64,000 bases of DNA, from positions 7,105,001 through 7,169,000 of the forward strand of contig NZ_CP023694.1 of the NCBI RefSeq assembly GCF_008705135.1. Direction: 5' to 3'. A model generated the notes under the pieces. The model ran no database searches. It was not told the origin of the DNA and worked only from the letters and a program-made list of their open reading frames with translations. This DNA is from Streptomyces coeruleorubidus (GTDB taxonomy: Bacteria > Actinomycetota > Actinomycetes > Streptomycetales > Streptomycetaceae). The translations under genes and the position numbers were made by a program. Positions 1-8,366 of this stretch are shown here, in pieces; the stretch's first letter is position 1; every line of letters begins with the position of its first letter.

Positions 1-1845
1 CTCGACAAGCTGCTCGACAGGTCCAAGTCCCTCAACGAGGGCGCCATCCGGCATCCCGCCTTCAATGTTGGTGGCTGGTTCTGGAAGCTGTACGCCAATT
101 CCGGCCTCTTCGACAACGACAAGAAGCTCCGCGACTACACCGAGAGCGAGTGGCAGACGTTCCTGTACGGGGCCCAGGGATCGATCGCTCTGGAGTGGCA
201 GGGCGGCAAGATCAACTCCAAGTACGAAGGGCTGATGGACAAGTTCAACCGGCTCTACCTGCGCAAGGAGCCGGACGAGATGAGCGCCAAGAACCGGGTG
301 GCGCTGGAGCAGGTCGTCACCCGGGGGCCCTGCGACACCTGCAAGGGGCAACGGCTCAGCCAGCGGGCGCTCGGCTGCCGCATCAACGGCCGGAACATCG
401 CCGAACTCGCCTCCCTGGAGATCGCCGACCTGATGGAGGCGGTCAAGAAGGTCGACACGTCCTCCGTCTCCACCCTGACGGCCAGTCTGCTCGAGCGGCT
501 CCAGCACCTCATCGAACTGGGGCTGGGATACCTCAGCCTCAACCGTGAGACCTCCACGCTCTCCGGCGGCGAGTCGCAGCGCATCAAGATGGTGCGTCAC
601 CTGAACAGTTCGCTCGTCGACATGGTCTACATCTTCGACGAGCCCACGATCGGCCTGCACCCCAGCGACGTCCAGCGGCTCAGCCGGCTCCTGATGGAAC
701 TGGCCGAGAAGGGCAACACCGTGCTGGTGGTCGAACACGACCGCGACATCATCGAGATGGCCGAGCACGTCATCGACATCGGGCCCGGGGCCGGGCGGCA
801 CGGAGGCGAGATCGTCTATCAGGGCGACGTCCGGGGCCTCACCGAGGCGGACACGCCGACCGGACGGTTCCTCCGCAGGATCACCCCGATCAAGGAGCGA
901 TTCCGCGAGCCCAGGGGGCACCTGGAGGTGACGGGAGCCCGGATCCACAACCTCAAGGACATCAGCGTACGGATTCCGCTCGGCGTACTGACCGCCGTCA
1001 CCGGACCAGCTGGCTCCGGCAAGAGCACGCTCATCCACGACGTACTGCTGCGGCAGCACCCCTCGGCGGTCGTCATCGACCAGTCCGCGGTCACCACCAA
1101 CCGGCGTTCGAACCCGGCGACCTACACCGGCATCATGGACGAGATCCGCAGGCTGTTCGCCCGCGAGAACCGGGTCAGCCCCTCACTGTTCAGCTTCAAC
1201 TCCGAGGGCGCCTGCCCCACCTGCCAGGGACACGGCATCATCTACACCGACCTCGCCTTCATGGATCCGATGATCACGACCTGCGAGGTCTGCGCGGGGA
1301 TGCGTTTCACCGACGACGTCCTGCGCCTGACCCTGCGCGGGCAGAACATCCACGACGTGCTGTCGATGAGCGCCGCTGAGGCGGCCGAGTTCTTCACCGA
1401 ACCCAAGGTTGCCAAGACCCTCCGCTCCATCAACCATGTCGGCCTCGGCTATCTCCAGCTCGGGCAGCCGCTCAACACCCTCTCCGGTGGCGAGTGCCAG
1501 CGCATCAAGCTCGCCACGGAGCTCGGGAAGAAGGGCAGCGTCTACGTCATGGACGAGCCCACCACCGGACTCCACATGTCCGACGTCGACAGCCTCGTAC
1601 ACCTGGTCGACGGCCTCGTCGAGAAGGGGAACTCGGTCATCGTCATCGAGCACAATCTCGACGTCGTCAAGCACGCGGACTGGGTCGTCGACCTCGGCCC
1701 CGGGGGCGGCAGCGAGGGTGGCCGGGTGATCTTTGAGGGCACCCCCGCCGACCTGGCGGAGGCCGAGCACTCCGTCACCGGGCGGTTCCTCGCCGCGTCC
1801 CTGGCGGGCGCCGGTTCCGAGGCCGACCACCGGGCCCGGCGCTGA
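1..1845 (+). CDS. drrC: UvrA-like ABC-ATPase, daunorubicin resistance protein DrrC (5' partial)
   Basis: Reading is open from base 1, so the start lies outside the window; 614 residues are visible of a family that usually has about 760. Two ABC cassettes can be seen. The first has signature LSGGESQRIKMV and Walker B IFDEPTIGLHP. The second has Walker A GPAGSGKST, signature LSGGECQRIKLATELG and VYVMDEPTTGLHM. Zinc-finger pairs CDTCKG and CPTCQG/CEVCAG are present, as in UvrA. Unlike housekeeping UvrA it is short and sits beside the daunosamine glycosyltransferase gene, as drrC does in daunorubicin producers. The known family member confers self-resistance, thought to displace drug from DNA in an ATP-dependent way. 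The DrrC assignment is inferred from family and context. Confidence 0.9.
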   Translation, partial: LDKLLDRSKSLNEGAIRHPAFNVGGWFWKLYANSGLFDNDKKLRDYTESEWQTFLYGAQGSIALEWQGGKINSKYEGLMDKFNRLYLRKEPDEMSAKNRVALEQVVTRGPCDTCKGQRLSQRALGCRINGRNIAELASLEIADLMEAVKKVDTSSVSTLTASLLERLQHLIELGLGYLSLNRETSTLSGGESQRIKMVRHLNSSLVDMVYIFDEPTIGLHPSDVQRLSRLLMELAEKGNTVLVVEHDRDIIEMAEHVIDIGPGAGRHGGEIVYQGDVRGLTEADTPTGRFLRRITPIKERFREPRGHLEVTGARIHNLKDISVRIPLGVLTAVTGPAGSGKSTLIHDVLLRQHPSAVVIDQSAVTTNRRSNPATYTGIMDEIRRLFARENRVSPSLFSFNSEGACPTCQGHGIIYTDLAFMDPMITTCEVCAGMRFTDDVLRLTLRGQNIHDVLSMSAAEAAEFFTEPKVAKTLRSINHVGLGYLQLGQPLNTLSGGECQRIKLATELGKKGSVYVMDEPTTGLHMSDVDSLVHLVDGLVEKGNSVIVIEHNLDVVKHADWVVDLGPGGGSEGGRVIFEGTPADLAEAEHSVTGRFLAASLAGAGSEADHRARR

Positions 1846-1885
1846 TCCTTGACCCCGGGTGCTGAGCGGCGTCCCGTACGTGCGC

Positions 1886-1918
1886 GTCCGGCCGGGAACG
1901 CCGCGGCCCCGGCCGGAC
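1886..1918 (+). terminator. hairpin downstream of drrC
   Basis: Arms 1886-1896 and 1908-1918 form a perfect 11-bp GC-rich stem around an 11-nt loop, 41 bases after the drrC stop. There is no U-tract, which is usual for Streptomyces terminators. It lies in the 355-base gene-free stretch 1846-2200, which otherwise holds a second imperfect hairpin near 1929-1958 and the larger stem at 2059-2103; I see no gene in it. Confidence 0.6.
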
Positions 1919-2058
1919 CCTGAGAGCGGCACGCGGATCCCTTCGAGAGGGACGCGTGCACACCCGCCGTGGTTCGTACCGGGACCCTGTGATCGTCGAG
2001 GCGGGACCTGGGGGGCGTCCGCAAAGTCCCGCCTGCCTCGCGACGCCCGCTCACCGCA

Positions 2059-2103
2059 CCGGGCGAACACCCGCGTACAACCAGTACGCGGGCGTCCGCC
2101 CGG
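2059..2103 (-). terminator. 20-bp hairpin terminating the dnrS operon
   Basis: Arms 2059-2078 and 2084-2103 pair over 20 positions around a 5-nt loop. The two non-Watson-Crick positions are A/C mismatches if transcribed from the plus strand but G-U wobbles in minus-strand RNA. The stem is therefore tuned to stop leftward transcription coming out of dnrS, whose stop codon is at 2201. Confidence 0.7.
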
Positions 2104-2200
2104 CACTCCCCCAGCCTTCGGCCGGGGGTACCCCCAGAGCACGCACCGGACGCCGCGGGGCCCGCCCTCCGGGCGGACGACGGGACTCTACGGACACGCC

Positions 2201-3496
2201 CTAGTGCCGGACGCCCTGCCCGGCCGGCGCACGGTGCCGGGCCGTCAGCTGTTCCAGCGTCGGCACCACCGCACCGGGTGCCGGGGTCCGCAGCATCTCC
2301 GCGCGGATCCGCGCCGCGCCCTGCCGGAAGGACGGCTCGGCCAGTACCTGAGCCAGCCTGTCCCTGACCCGGCCGGCCGAGGCGCCCTCGCCGTGCGGCG
2401 GGAGGAAGATCCCCGCGCCCAGCTTCTCCAGCTGCCCGGCCCGGAAGACGTCGTCCCACTGCCAGGCGAGGGCAAGCTGAGGCACCCCGTGCAGCGCCGC
2501 CGTCGCCCAGGTGCCGGCGCCGCCGTGGTGCACGACGGCCGCGCAGCTCGGCAGGACGACGTGCAGGGACAGGCTGTCCACCACCCGCACGTTCCCGGGC
2601 AGAGGCGGCAGGCCCTCGCGCTCCTCGGCCTTGACCGTGGCGACCACCTCGGCGTCCAGCTCCGCGATCGAGGCCAGCAGCTCACCGGCCCGGGGCAGCC
2701 CGGTGAAGCCCGTCGAGCGCTCCGTGATGCCCTGGGTGAGCAGGACCCTCGGGCGCCCCGGATCCGCCCGCAGCCACGGCGGCACCACCGCCGGGACCGG
2801 GCCGTTGTACGGGACGAACCGCATCGGCACCGTCGGGCGGGCCGTGGCGAACCGCACGCTCGGCGGCATCTGGTCGATCGTCCAGTGGCCGCTGATCACC
2901 TCGGGCCCGAAGGCCGCACCGTGCCGCTCCAGCGTCCACGTCAGCCACTCCTCCAGGGCGTCGTCCCGGCGCTCGGCCCGCACCTCGTGCAGCACCTGCT
3001 GGAACCGGTCGTGCACCCGCAGGAAGAGGTCCGGGCCCCACAGCAGGCGGGCCTGCGCCGCGCCGGTCACCTGGGCCGCCACCGCGCCGGCGAAGGTGAA
3101 GGGCTCCCAGACGACCAGGTCGGGACGCCACCATGCGGCGAAGTCCACCATCTCGTCGATCATGGAGTCGTTGTTGATCTGGGCGTAGAACGCCGCCGTC
3201 AGCATGGACGTGGACGCTTCGAGGAACTCCAGGTCGAGCAGCTCCGGCCGGTTCTCCAGGTAGTCCGGGTTCCGGTGCAGCGCGAACACGCCGGGCGCCA
3301 TGGCCCCCATCGTCGCCTGCACCTGGTGGTCCGTACCCACCGGTACGGCCGTGAGTCCAGCGCGGGTGATGCTGTCGGTGAGAGCGGGCTGGCTCGCCAC
3401 CCGGACGTCGTGCCCGGCCGCCCGCAGCGCCCAGGCGAGCGGCACCACACCATTGAAGTGCGCGTCCATGGCGAACGCCGTCACGAGCACCTTCAT
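2201..3496 (-). CDS. dnrS: daunosaminyltransferase (GT1 family)
   Basis: 431 residues, also called dnmS. It is a UDP-glycosyltransferase-fold enzyme of the activator-dependent macrolide/anthracycline group. It has an N-terminal Rossmann start (MKVLVTAFAMDAHFNGVVPL), and the sugar-nucleotide binding region near the C-terminus reads HHGGAGTWATAALHGVPQL. By family it transfers L-daunosamine from TDP to C7-OH of epsilon-rhodomycinone and needs the P450-like partner DnrQ. The partner gene lies 18 bases upstream in the same leftward operon dnrD-K-P-Q-S, which supports the assignment. The start has GGGAGGG upstream. Confidence 0.9.
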   Translation of the reverse strand: MKVLVTAFAMDAHFNGVVPLAWALRAAGHDVRVASQPALTDSITRAGLTAVPVGTDHQVQATMGAMAPGVFALHRNPDYLENRPELLDLEFLEASTSMLTAAFYAQINNDSMIDEMVDFAAWWRPDLVVWEPFTFAGAVAAQVTGAAQARLLWGPDLFLRVHDRFQQVLHEVRAERRDDALEEWLTWTLERHGAAFGPEVISGHWTIDQMPPSVRFATARPTVPMRFVPYNGPVPAVVPPWLRADPGRPRVLLTQGITERSTGFTGLPRAGELLASIAELDAEVVATVKAEEREGLPPLPGNVRVVDSLSLHVVLPSCAAVVHHGGAGTWATAALHGVPQLALAWQWDDVFRAGQLEKLGAGIFLPPHGEGASAGRVRDRLAQVLAEPSFRQGAARIRAEMLRTPAPGAVVPTLEQLTARHRAPAGQGVRH

Positions 3497-3514
3497 GGGG
3501 TCACCCTCCCTGGG

Positions 3515-4831
3515 TCACTTCTGGGCCAGCCGCAGCGAGAGCGGGGCGCGGACCACGGGGGAGCGCCCGCGCCGCAGCGGCTCGCCCTCGGCCCGCAGCC
3601 CGGGCAGCCGTTCGGCCACCGCCCGCAGGACGGCGGTGCACTGCACGCGGACGAGCGGGGCGACCAGCCCCAGAGGGTCCCGGCCCGCCAGGGCCATGTG
3701 CGTGAAACCGGGGCTACGGGGGCGGTCGAGACGGAATCGGTCCGGGTCCTCGTACAGCGCCGGGTCCCGCTGCGCGGCGTCGACCAGCACCACCACGTGC
3801 TGGTCCGCCTCCAGCGTCTCGCCACCGATCTGAACCTCTCCCTGGGTGATCAGGCTGCGCAGCGTCACAGGCGGTGCCCAGCGGAGGGTCTCCTCGACCG
3901 CGTCCGCCGCCCTGCCGGGATCGGCCCGTAGCAGCGACCACTGCTCGTCGTGCTCCAGCAGAGCCATGACGGCGTTCGCCACGGTGGTGATCGCTGTCTC
4001 GGCCCCGACCACCGTGCTCAGCACTGCGGCCGTGACGGTGTCCCCGGGATCGCGTCCGCCGTCGGGGTCCACGGCCAGCAGGGCGCTCACCGCACCGTCG
4101 GCCGGTGCGGTGAGGTGGTTGGCCACGGCCGCCGCCATCAGCTCCCGGACGCGGCGCAGCGCCCGCGTCATCGCCCGGGCCACCGGGAGGCGCGGCGGGC
4201 AGAGGGCGGAGTCGAGCACCGGGCCGCAGGCGGCCAGCAGGTCCGGCAGTTCCGCCCGTGCCTCGTCCGGGAGACCCAGGACGGCGGCGAGCGAGCCCGC
4301 GATCGCAGGCCGGGCCAGATCCGACACCACGTCGAAGTGCGGCGGCAGGCCGTCCAGCACCCGGTGCACCGCACGCTCCGCGTCGACCTGCCACGCGGTG
4401 CACGTACGGGGCCCGAGGACCGGACCGAGCAGGGCTGCGAGACGGTCGGAGTCGGCGGCGGCCGGCGTCAGCAGGTCCTCGCCGAGCGGAGTGACGTGAC
4501 AGGTCCGCCAGGTCTCCCAGACGTTCTCGAGAACGTGCTCCTGCGGGCCCTCTGAAGCGGGGTGCCGGGGACCCAGCAGCGGATCGTCCAGCAGGCGGGC
4601 CGATATTCCGCCGTCCGCCGTCACCCACGTGCCCAGCGCACTGCGGTGGAGCGGGCCCCGGTCGCGGACCAGCTCACCGAGGGACAGATGATCGGCCTCG
4701 CCGCGCAGTCGCCGGGCATAGGGGTCGCCCAGCGCGCCGAAGACGAAGTGGAAGCCGCGCACGGTCAGCAGATGGCGCCCCAGCTCGCTGTCGGTCGGGG
4801 CGGCCGGCGGCGCGGACGTGGGTGTGGGCAT
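3515..4831 (-). CDS. dnrQ: cytochrome P450-like glycosyltransferase activator (no heme cysteine)
   Basis: 438 residues (dnmQ). I chose ATG at 4831 because GAGGAG precedes it; the open frame continues upstream without an RBS. It aligns with the P450 fold but the heme-ligand loop, normally FGxGxHxCxG, reads HMALAGRDPLGLVAPLVRVQ and has no cysteine. It therefore should not be an oxygenase. Proteins of this type (EryCII, DesVIII, AknT) bind and stabilise their partner glycosyltransferase; here the partner would be DnrS, encoded immediately downstream. It starts 11 bases after the dnrP stop codon. Confidence 0.9.
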   Translation of the reverse strand: MPTPTSAPPAAPTDSELGRHLLTVRGFHFVFGALGDPYARRLRGEADHLSLGELVRDRGPLHRSALGTWVTADGGISARLLDDPLLGPRHPASEGPQEHVLENVWETWRTCHVTPLGEDLLTPAAADSDRLAALLGPVLGPRTCTAWQVDAERAVHRVLDGLPPHFDVVSDLARPAIAGSLAAVLGLPDEARAELPDLLAACGPVLDSALCPPRLPVARAMTRALRRVRELMAAAVANHLTAPADGAVSALLAVDPDGGRDPGDTVTAAVLSTVVGAETAITTVANAVMALLEHDEQWSLLRADPGRAADAVEETLRWAPPVTLRSLITQGEVQIGGETLEADQHVVVLVDAAQRDPALYEDPDRFRLDRPRSPGFTHMALAGRDPLGLVAPLVRVQCTAVLRAVAERLPGLRAEGEPLRRGRSPVVRAPLSLRLAQK

Positions 4832-4842
4832 CGTCGTGCTCC

Positions 4843-5739
4843 TCACACTGTCGCGGCCCGGGTGTGGGCGCAGATGGCGGCGGCCAGCGGCTCGTGGACC
4901 GCGAGGGGCAGGGCGTGCCCCATGTTCTCGATCTCCACGACCCGGGCGCCGGGAATCCGGTCGGCGAGGTGCCGGGCGTGCGGCGGCGGGGCCGCGGGGT
5001 CGCACATCGCCTGGATCGCCAGTACCGGTGTGGAGACGCGGGACAACTCCGCCCCCCGCGACACCGGCGGCTGCGGGATCATGTGGTGCACGATCGGCTC
5101 GTCGAACGTTCCCGCGTGCCCGGCGGCCAGGAGTTCACGACGCCGGAACTCGTCGGCGTCGAAGGGCACTCCCTCCCCGTTGAGCAGGCGCCACTTCTCC
5201 ACCCGGCGCTCCAGCAGTTCCTCGTCCGTCTCGGCCGGTTGCTGAAGCATCGTCATCATGTCGAGGAACCGCTGGCTGGGCACCGGCAGTCCGCTGACGG
5301 AAGGCTCACCCTTGAGCGCCGCCTCCAGGTCGGCGTCGAAGTCGACGTCGAGCGCGCCCCCCAGCATCACGGTGAGGGTGAGGAGACGCTCCGGAGCGTC
5401 CAGGGCGAGCAGCTGGCCGATGGTGTGGCCCAGCGACATGCCCACCACATGGGCGGCGCGGACCTGCCAGCCGTCCAGGACGGCCAGCGCGTCGGTGGCC
5501 AGCTCGTCGAAGCCGTAGGGGTGGAGCGTGAAGTCGCACCGGGAGGAGCGCCCGGTGTCCCGGTGGTCGTAGCGGATCACGAAGTGCCCGGCCGCGACCA
5601 GGCGTTCGACGAACTCGTCCGGCCACGATTTGGCCGAGAGGTTGCCGCCGGCGATCAGGAGCAACGGGGCGTCGGCCGGATCGCCGAGCCCTTCGCTCCA
5701 CAGGGTCACCTCATCGTTGGTGATCATGCGTGTCGGCAT
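4843..5739 (-). CDS. dnrP: anthracycline C10 (C15) methylesterase, alpha/beta hydrolase
   Basis: 298 residues, the same length and layout as RdmC, the aclacinomycin methylesterase. The nucleophile elbow VGMSLGH gives Ser102. The expected acid is Asp247 (CDPAAPP) and the histidine is His275 (NMGHALP), which matches the RdmC triad spacing within one residue. The enzyme removes the methyl ester from the glycosylated intermediate; decarboxylation follows. Another in-frame ATG lies at 5727, but the upstream one keeps the usual N-terminus. It lies between dnrK and dnrQ in the leftward tailoring operon. Confidence 0.9.
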   Translation of the reverse strand: MPTRMITNDEVTLWSEGLGDPADAPLLLIAGGNLSAKSWPDEFVERLVAAGHFVIRYDHRDTGRSSRCDFTLHPYGFDELATDALAVLDGWQVRAAHVVGMSLGHTIGQLLALDAPERLLTLTVMLGGALDVDFDADLEAALKGEPSVSGLPVPSQRFLDMMTMLQQPAETDEELLERRVEKWRLLNGEGVPFDADEFRRRELLAAGHAGTFDEPIVHHMIPQPPVSRGAELSRVSTPVLAIQAMCDPAAPPPHARHLADRIPGARVVEIENMGHALPLAVHEPLAAAICAHTRAATV

Positions 5740-5769
5740 TGCTGATGAACCCTTCCCGTACCTCGTGTG

Positions 5770-6840
5770 TCAGGCGCCGGTGGCCGCGGGGGCAAGGACG
5801 AGGAGCGAGAGGTCGTACGGGATGGTCGGCGAGGGCAGTTGCCGCACCTCCTCGACCACGAGGCCCGCCGAGGCGGCCAGGCCGTCCCACTTCTCGCGGG
5901 TGCGCAGGGCACCGCCGAGGAAGACGAGCATCCGCAGATCGAGCTCTGTGAACTGTTCGTTGAACGAGTTCTCGTGGAGGTCGTCGCGCTCGTGGATCAG
6001 GATGCGCCCGCCGGGCTCCAGGGCCTCGGCGCAGCGGGTGAGGATCCGGACGGCGTCGTGGTCCGGCCAGTTGAGGAGGACGAAAGAGAGGATGATCGCG
6101 TCCGCCTTGCGGGGCAGCGGCTCGAAGAAGTCCCCCTCGACGACGTCGACACGGTCGGAGAGGCCCTCGTCCTTCAGGTAGGAGCGGGCGGTGTCCACGG
6201 TGCCCGCCATCTCCAGCACGGTGGCCGACACGTGCGGGGCCCGGCGCGCGATGGCCGCGGCGAAACCACCCTTGCCGCCACCCACGTCGAGCACATGCCG
6301 GACGTTCGTCCAGTCGTACGCGGCGGCCGGAGCGTCGAAGGCGACGTCCTGGTCGCAGGCGAGCAGCGAGTCGAAGGACGCGCGCAGGTCGGGGCGGCCG
6401 GCCAGGTCCTCGTAGAACGGCTTGCCGTAGATGGACTCGTACGTGGGGCGGCCGGTACGGATGGCGTCGGGGAGGCGGGTGAAGGAGATGTCGGCGCGCG
6501 CCACGGCCTGCGTCAGGTCGTGCCAGGCGCGCTGCGCGGCCGGGTGGTCGTCGGCGAGCAGCTCGCCGACCTCGGTCGGGACGAACTCGCCCGGTGCGTC
6601 CTCCTCGAGCAGTCCGATCGCCACCAGGTGGCGGATCAGTCGCAGGAGTGCTTCCGGCCGGGTGTCGGTCCTGGCCGCCAGGGCCTCCACGGTGCGGGCC
6701 CCGGCCAGGATGTGGTCGACGAGCCGCAGGGTGGCGGCCGTCCGGACGACCATGGGCGTGTGCAGGCTTCCGAGGCGGATCAGGGTCCTGAGGGCGTCGA
6801 TCTGCTGCGGCCGGGCCGCGACCGTCGGTTCGGCTGTCAT
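5770..6840 (-). CDS. dnrK: carminomycin 4-O-methyltransferase DnrK
   Basis: 356 residues, the length of DnrK. Class I SAM methyltransferase with an N-terminal winged-helix dimerisation domain (about 15-100) and SAM motif VLDVGGGKGG at 183-192. The sequence is near-identical to what I remember of S. peucetius DnrK. It methylates the C4 hydroxyl of carminomycin or its 13-oxidised forms; the family also shows moonlighting 10-decarboxylation. The RBS AGGAG sits 12 bases before ATG. The gene follows dnrD by 45 bases in the same operon. Confidence 0.95.
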   Translation of the reverse strand: MTAEPTVAARPQQIDALRTLIRLGSLHTPMVVRTAATLRLVDHILAGARTVEALAARTDTRPEALLRLIRHLVAIGLLEEDAPGEFVPTEVGELLADDHPAAQRAWHDLTQAVARADISFTRLPDAIRTGRPTYESIYGKPFYEDLAGRPDLRASFDSLLACDQDVAFDAPAAAYDWTNVRHVLDVGGGKGGFAAAIARRAPHVSATVLEMAGTVDTARSYLKDEGLSDRVDVVEGDFFEPLPRKADAIILSFVLLNWPDHDAVRILTRCAEALEPGGRILIHERDDLHENSFNEQFTELDLRMLVFLGGALRTREKWDGLAASAGLVVEEVRQLPSPTIPYDLSLLVLAPAATGA

Positions 6841-6885
6841 GGTGTGTCCGTGCTCCTGTCGTGGCGTCGGCGGGGTGATGGGAGG

Positions 6886-7323
6886 TCAGGGGCGCCAGCC
6901 CTCGGGAGTGGGCCAGGGCTCGCCGAGCTGGCGGTAGGTGCCGAGGTAGTCGGGCCAGTCGCGGTGATCGCGGATCTTGCCGTCGACGATGCGGATGAGG
7001 TGGATCTGCTCACCGGAGAACCGGCGCCCGGTTGCCGGCATGCCGACGAGGTTGCCGACGTGCCGCCCGTAGAGGGCGAGCTTCGCCCGGACCCACGGGC
7101 CGTTCTCCTCGTACCCGATCTCCTCCAGGTGCGCCTCCTCGGAGAAGGCGTACTTGAGCCAGGTGACGGCGGCCGCGAACGCCTCCGGGCCGCGCAGCTC
7201 CGGGTTGTGCTCCAGCGCGCCGGGGTTCAGGTACTCGAGGTGAATGAACTCCGCGACATCGTCGGTTTTTCCCGTGTTGTATGCCTCCACCATGCGGCGG
7301 ACCAGATCGATCTGCGTGCTCAT
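6886..7323 (-). CDS. dnrD: aklanonic acid methyl ester cyclase (SnoaL family)
   Basis: 145 residues. SnoaL-like cone-shaped small protein that closes the fourth ring of the anthracycline by an intramolecular aldol reaction, giving aklaviketone. The characteristic C-terminal acid appears in the IRDHRDWPDYLG segment. ATG at 7323 is chosen because GGGAGGG stands 8 bases upstream; the frame is open for 46 further codons without a site. It is the first gene of the leftward operon dnrD-K-P-Q-S and diverges from dnrC, whose product (methyl ester) is its substrate. Confidence 0.92.
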   Translation of the reverse strand: MSTQIDLVRRMVEAYNTGKTDDVAEFIHLEYLNPGALEHNPELRGPEAFAAAVTWLKYAFSEEAHLEEIGYEENGPWVRAKLALYGRHVGNLVGMPATGRRFSGEQIHLIRIVDGKIRDHRDWPDYLGTYRQLGEPWPTPEGWRP

Positions 7324-7420
7324 GGTTTTCCCTCCCGTACCGGAAACGGTGACACCAGCGGCGACCGCGTCACAATTGTTGTTTCCCCCTGCGGCGGCGT
7401 ACAAGTGTTTCCGGGGCGCC

Positions 7421-7460
7421 TCGAACCGCACTCCACCGCCCTTCAAGTACGGGTCGAACA
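7421..7460 (+). promoter_or_regulatory. DnrI (SARP) binding array between dnrD and dnrC
   Basis: Four heptamers start exactly 11 bp apart at 7421, 7432, 7443 and 7454: TCGAACC, TCCACCG, TCAAGTA, TCGAACA. Read on the minus strand the same DNA gives TCGACCC, TTGAAGG, TGGAGTG, TCGAGGC, also in 11-bp phase, so it can serve both dnrC and dnrD. SARP activators of the DnrI type recognise TCGAG-like direct repeats at one-turn spacing. Confidence 0.75.
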
Positions 7461-7505
7461 CTGGTAAGCGGGGAAGGGCCCGAATCGCAGAGGCAGGAGC
7501 CGACG

Positions 7506-8366
7506 GTGCAGGATTCGTCCTACAAAGAGCAGGTAACTCAGGCCTTCGACCAGTCGTCGTCGACCTACGACCGACTGGGAGTGGAATTCTTTACGCCCAT
7601 GGGCCGCCGCCTGGTGGAAATCTCGGAGCCGGTCACCGGTGAACGAGTGCTCGACATCGGCTGCGGGCGCGGCGCATGCCTTTTTTCGGCTGCGGAAAAG
7701 GTCGGTCCTCAGGGGCGCGTCCACGGAATCGACATTGCTCCCGGAATGATCGAGGAAGCTCGCAAGGAAGCCGCCGAACGCGGTCTGCGGAATATCGCCC
7801 TCGATGTGATGGACGCGGAGACGCCCGAACTCCCGGCGCGCTCCTTCGACCTGGTCATGGGGAGCTACAGCGTCATCTTCCTGCCGGACGCGGTGGGGGC
7901 GCTGGCGCGCTACGCCGGAATGCTGGACCACGGCGGCAGGATCGCGTTCACCAGCCCGGTCTTCCGCGCCGGCACGTTCCCGTTCCTGCCACCGGAGTTC
8001 ACCCCGCTCATCCCGCAGGCGCTGCTGGAGCACCTGCCCGAGCAGTGGCGGCCCGAGGCGCTGGTCCGGCGGTTCAACAGTTGGCTGGAGCGGGCCGAGG
8101 ATCTCGTCCGCACCCTGGAACATTGCGGCTACACCTCGGTCGCCGTCACCGACGAGCCGGTGCGGATGACGGCCCTGTCCAGCGAGGCGTGGGTGGACTG
8201 GTCCCACACCCAGGGCATGCGTCTGCTGTGGCAGAACCTCCCGCAGGCCCAGCGAACGGAACTGCGCGCACGGCTCGTCGAGGGACTCGACAAGCTGAGC
8301 GACGCCACCGGGGCCCTCGCCATCGACGTGCCCGTCCGCTTCGTCACCGCCCGGGTCGCCCACTGA
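7506..8366 (+). CDS. dnrC: aklanonic acid O-methyltransferase
   Basis: 286 residues from GTG at 7506, which has GGAG upstream. Class I SAM methyltransferase (motif VLDIGCGRGA near residue 48) of the UbiE-like group. It esterifies the carboxyl of aklanonic acid to provide the substrate of DnrD, which is divergently encoded. A tandem DnrI-box array stands 46-85 bases upstream. Its 3' end overlaps the convergent dpsD by 23 bases with no terminator between them. Confidence 0.92.
   Translation: MQDSSYKEQVTQAFDQSSSTYDRLGVEFFTPMGRRLVEISEPVTGERVLDIGCGRGACLFSAAEKVGPQGRVHGIDIAPGMIEEARKEAAERGLRNIALDVMDAETPELPARSFDLVMGSYSVIFLPDAVGALARYAGMLDHGGRIAFTSPVFRAGTFPFLPPEFTPLIPQALLEHLPEQWRPEALVRRFNSWLERAEDLVRTLEHCGYTSVAVTDEPVRMTALSSEAWVDWSHTQGMRLLWQNLPQAQRTELRARLVEGLDKLSDATGALAIDVPVRFVTARVAH

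Noticed and set aside
1183..2459. Long open frames antisense to drrC and running into dnrS
   Set aside because: They come from third-position GC bias; their translations are Arg/Gly/Pro-rich without domains, while the plus-strand UvrA motifs are unambiguous.
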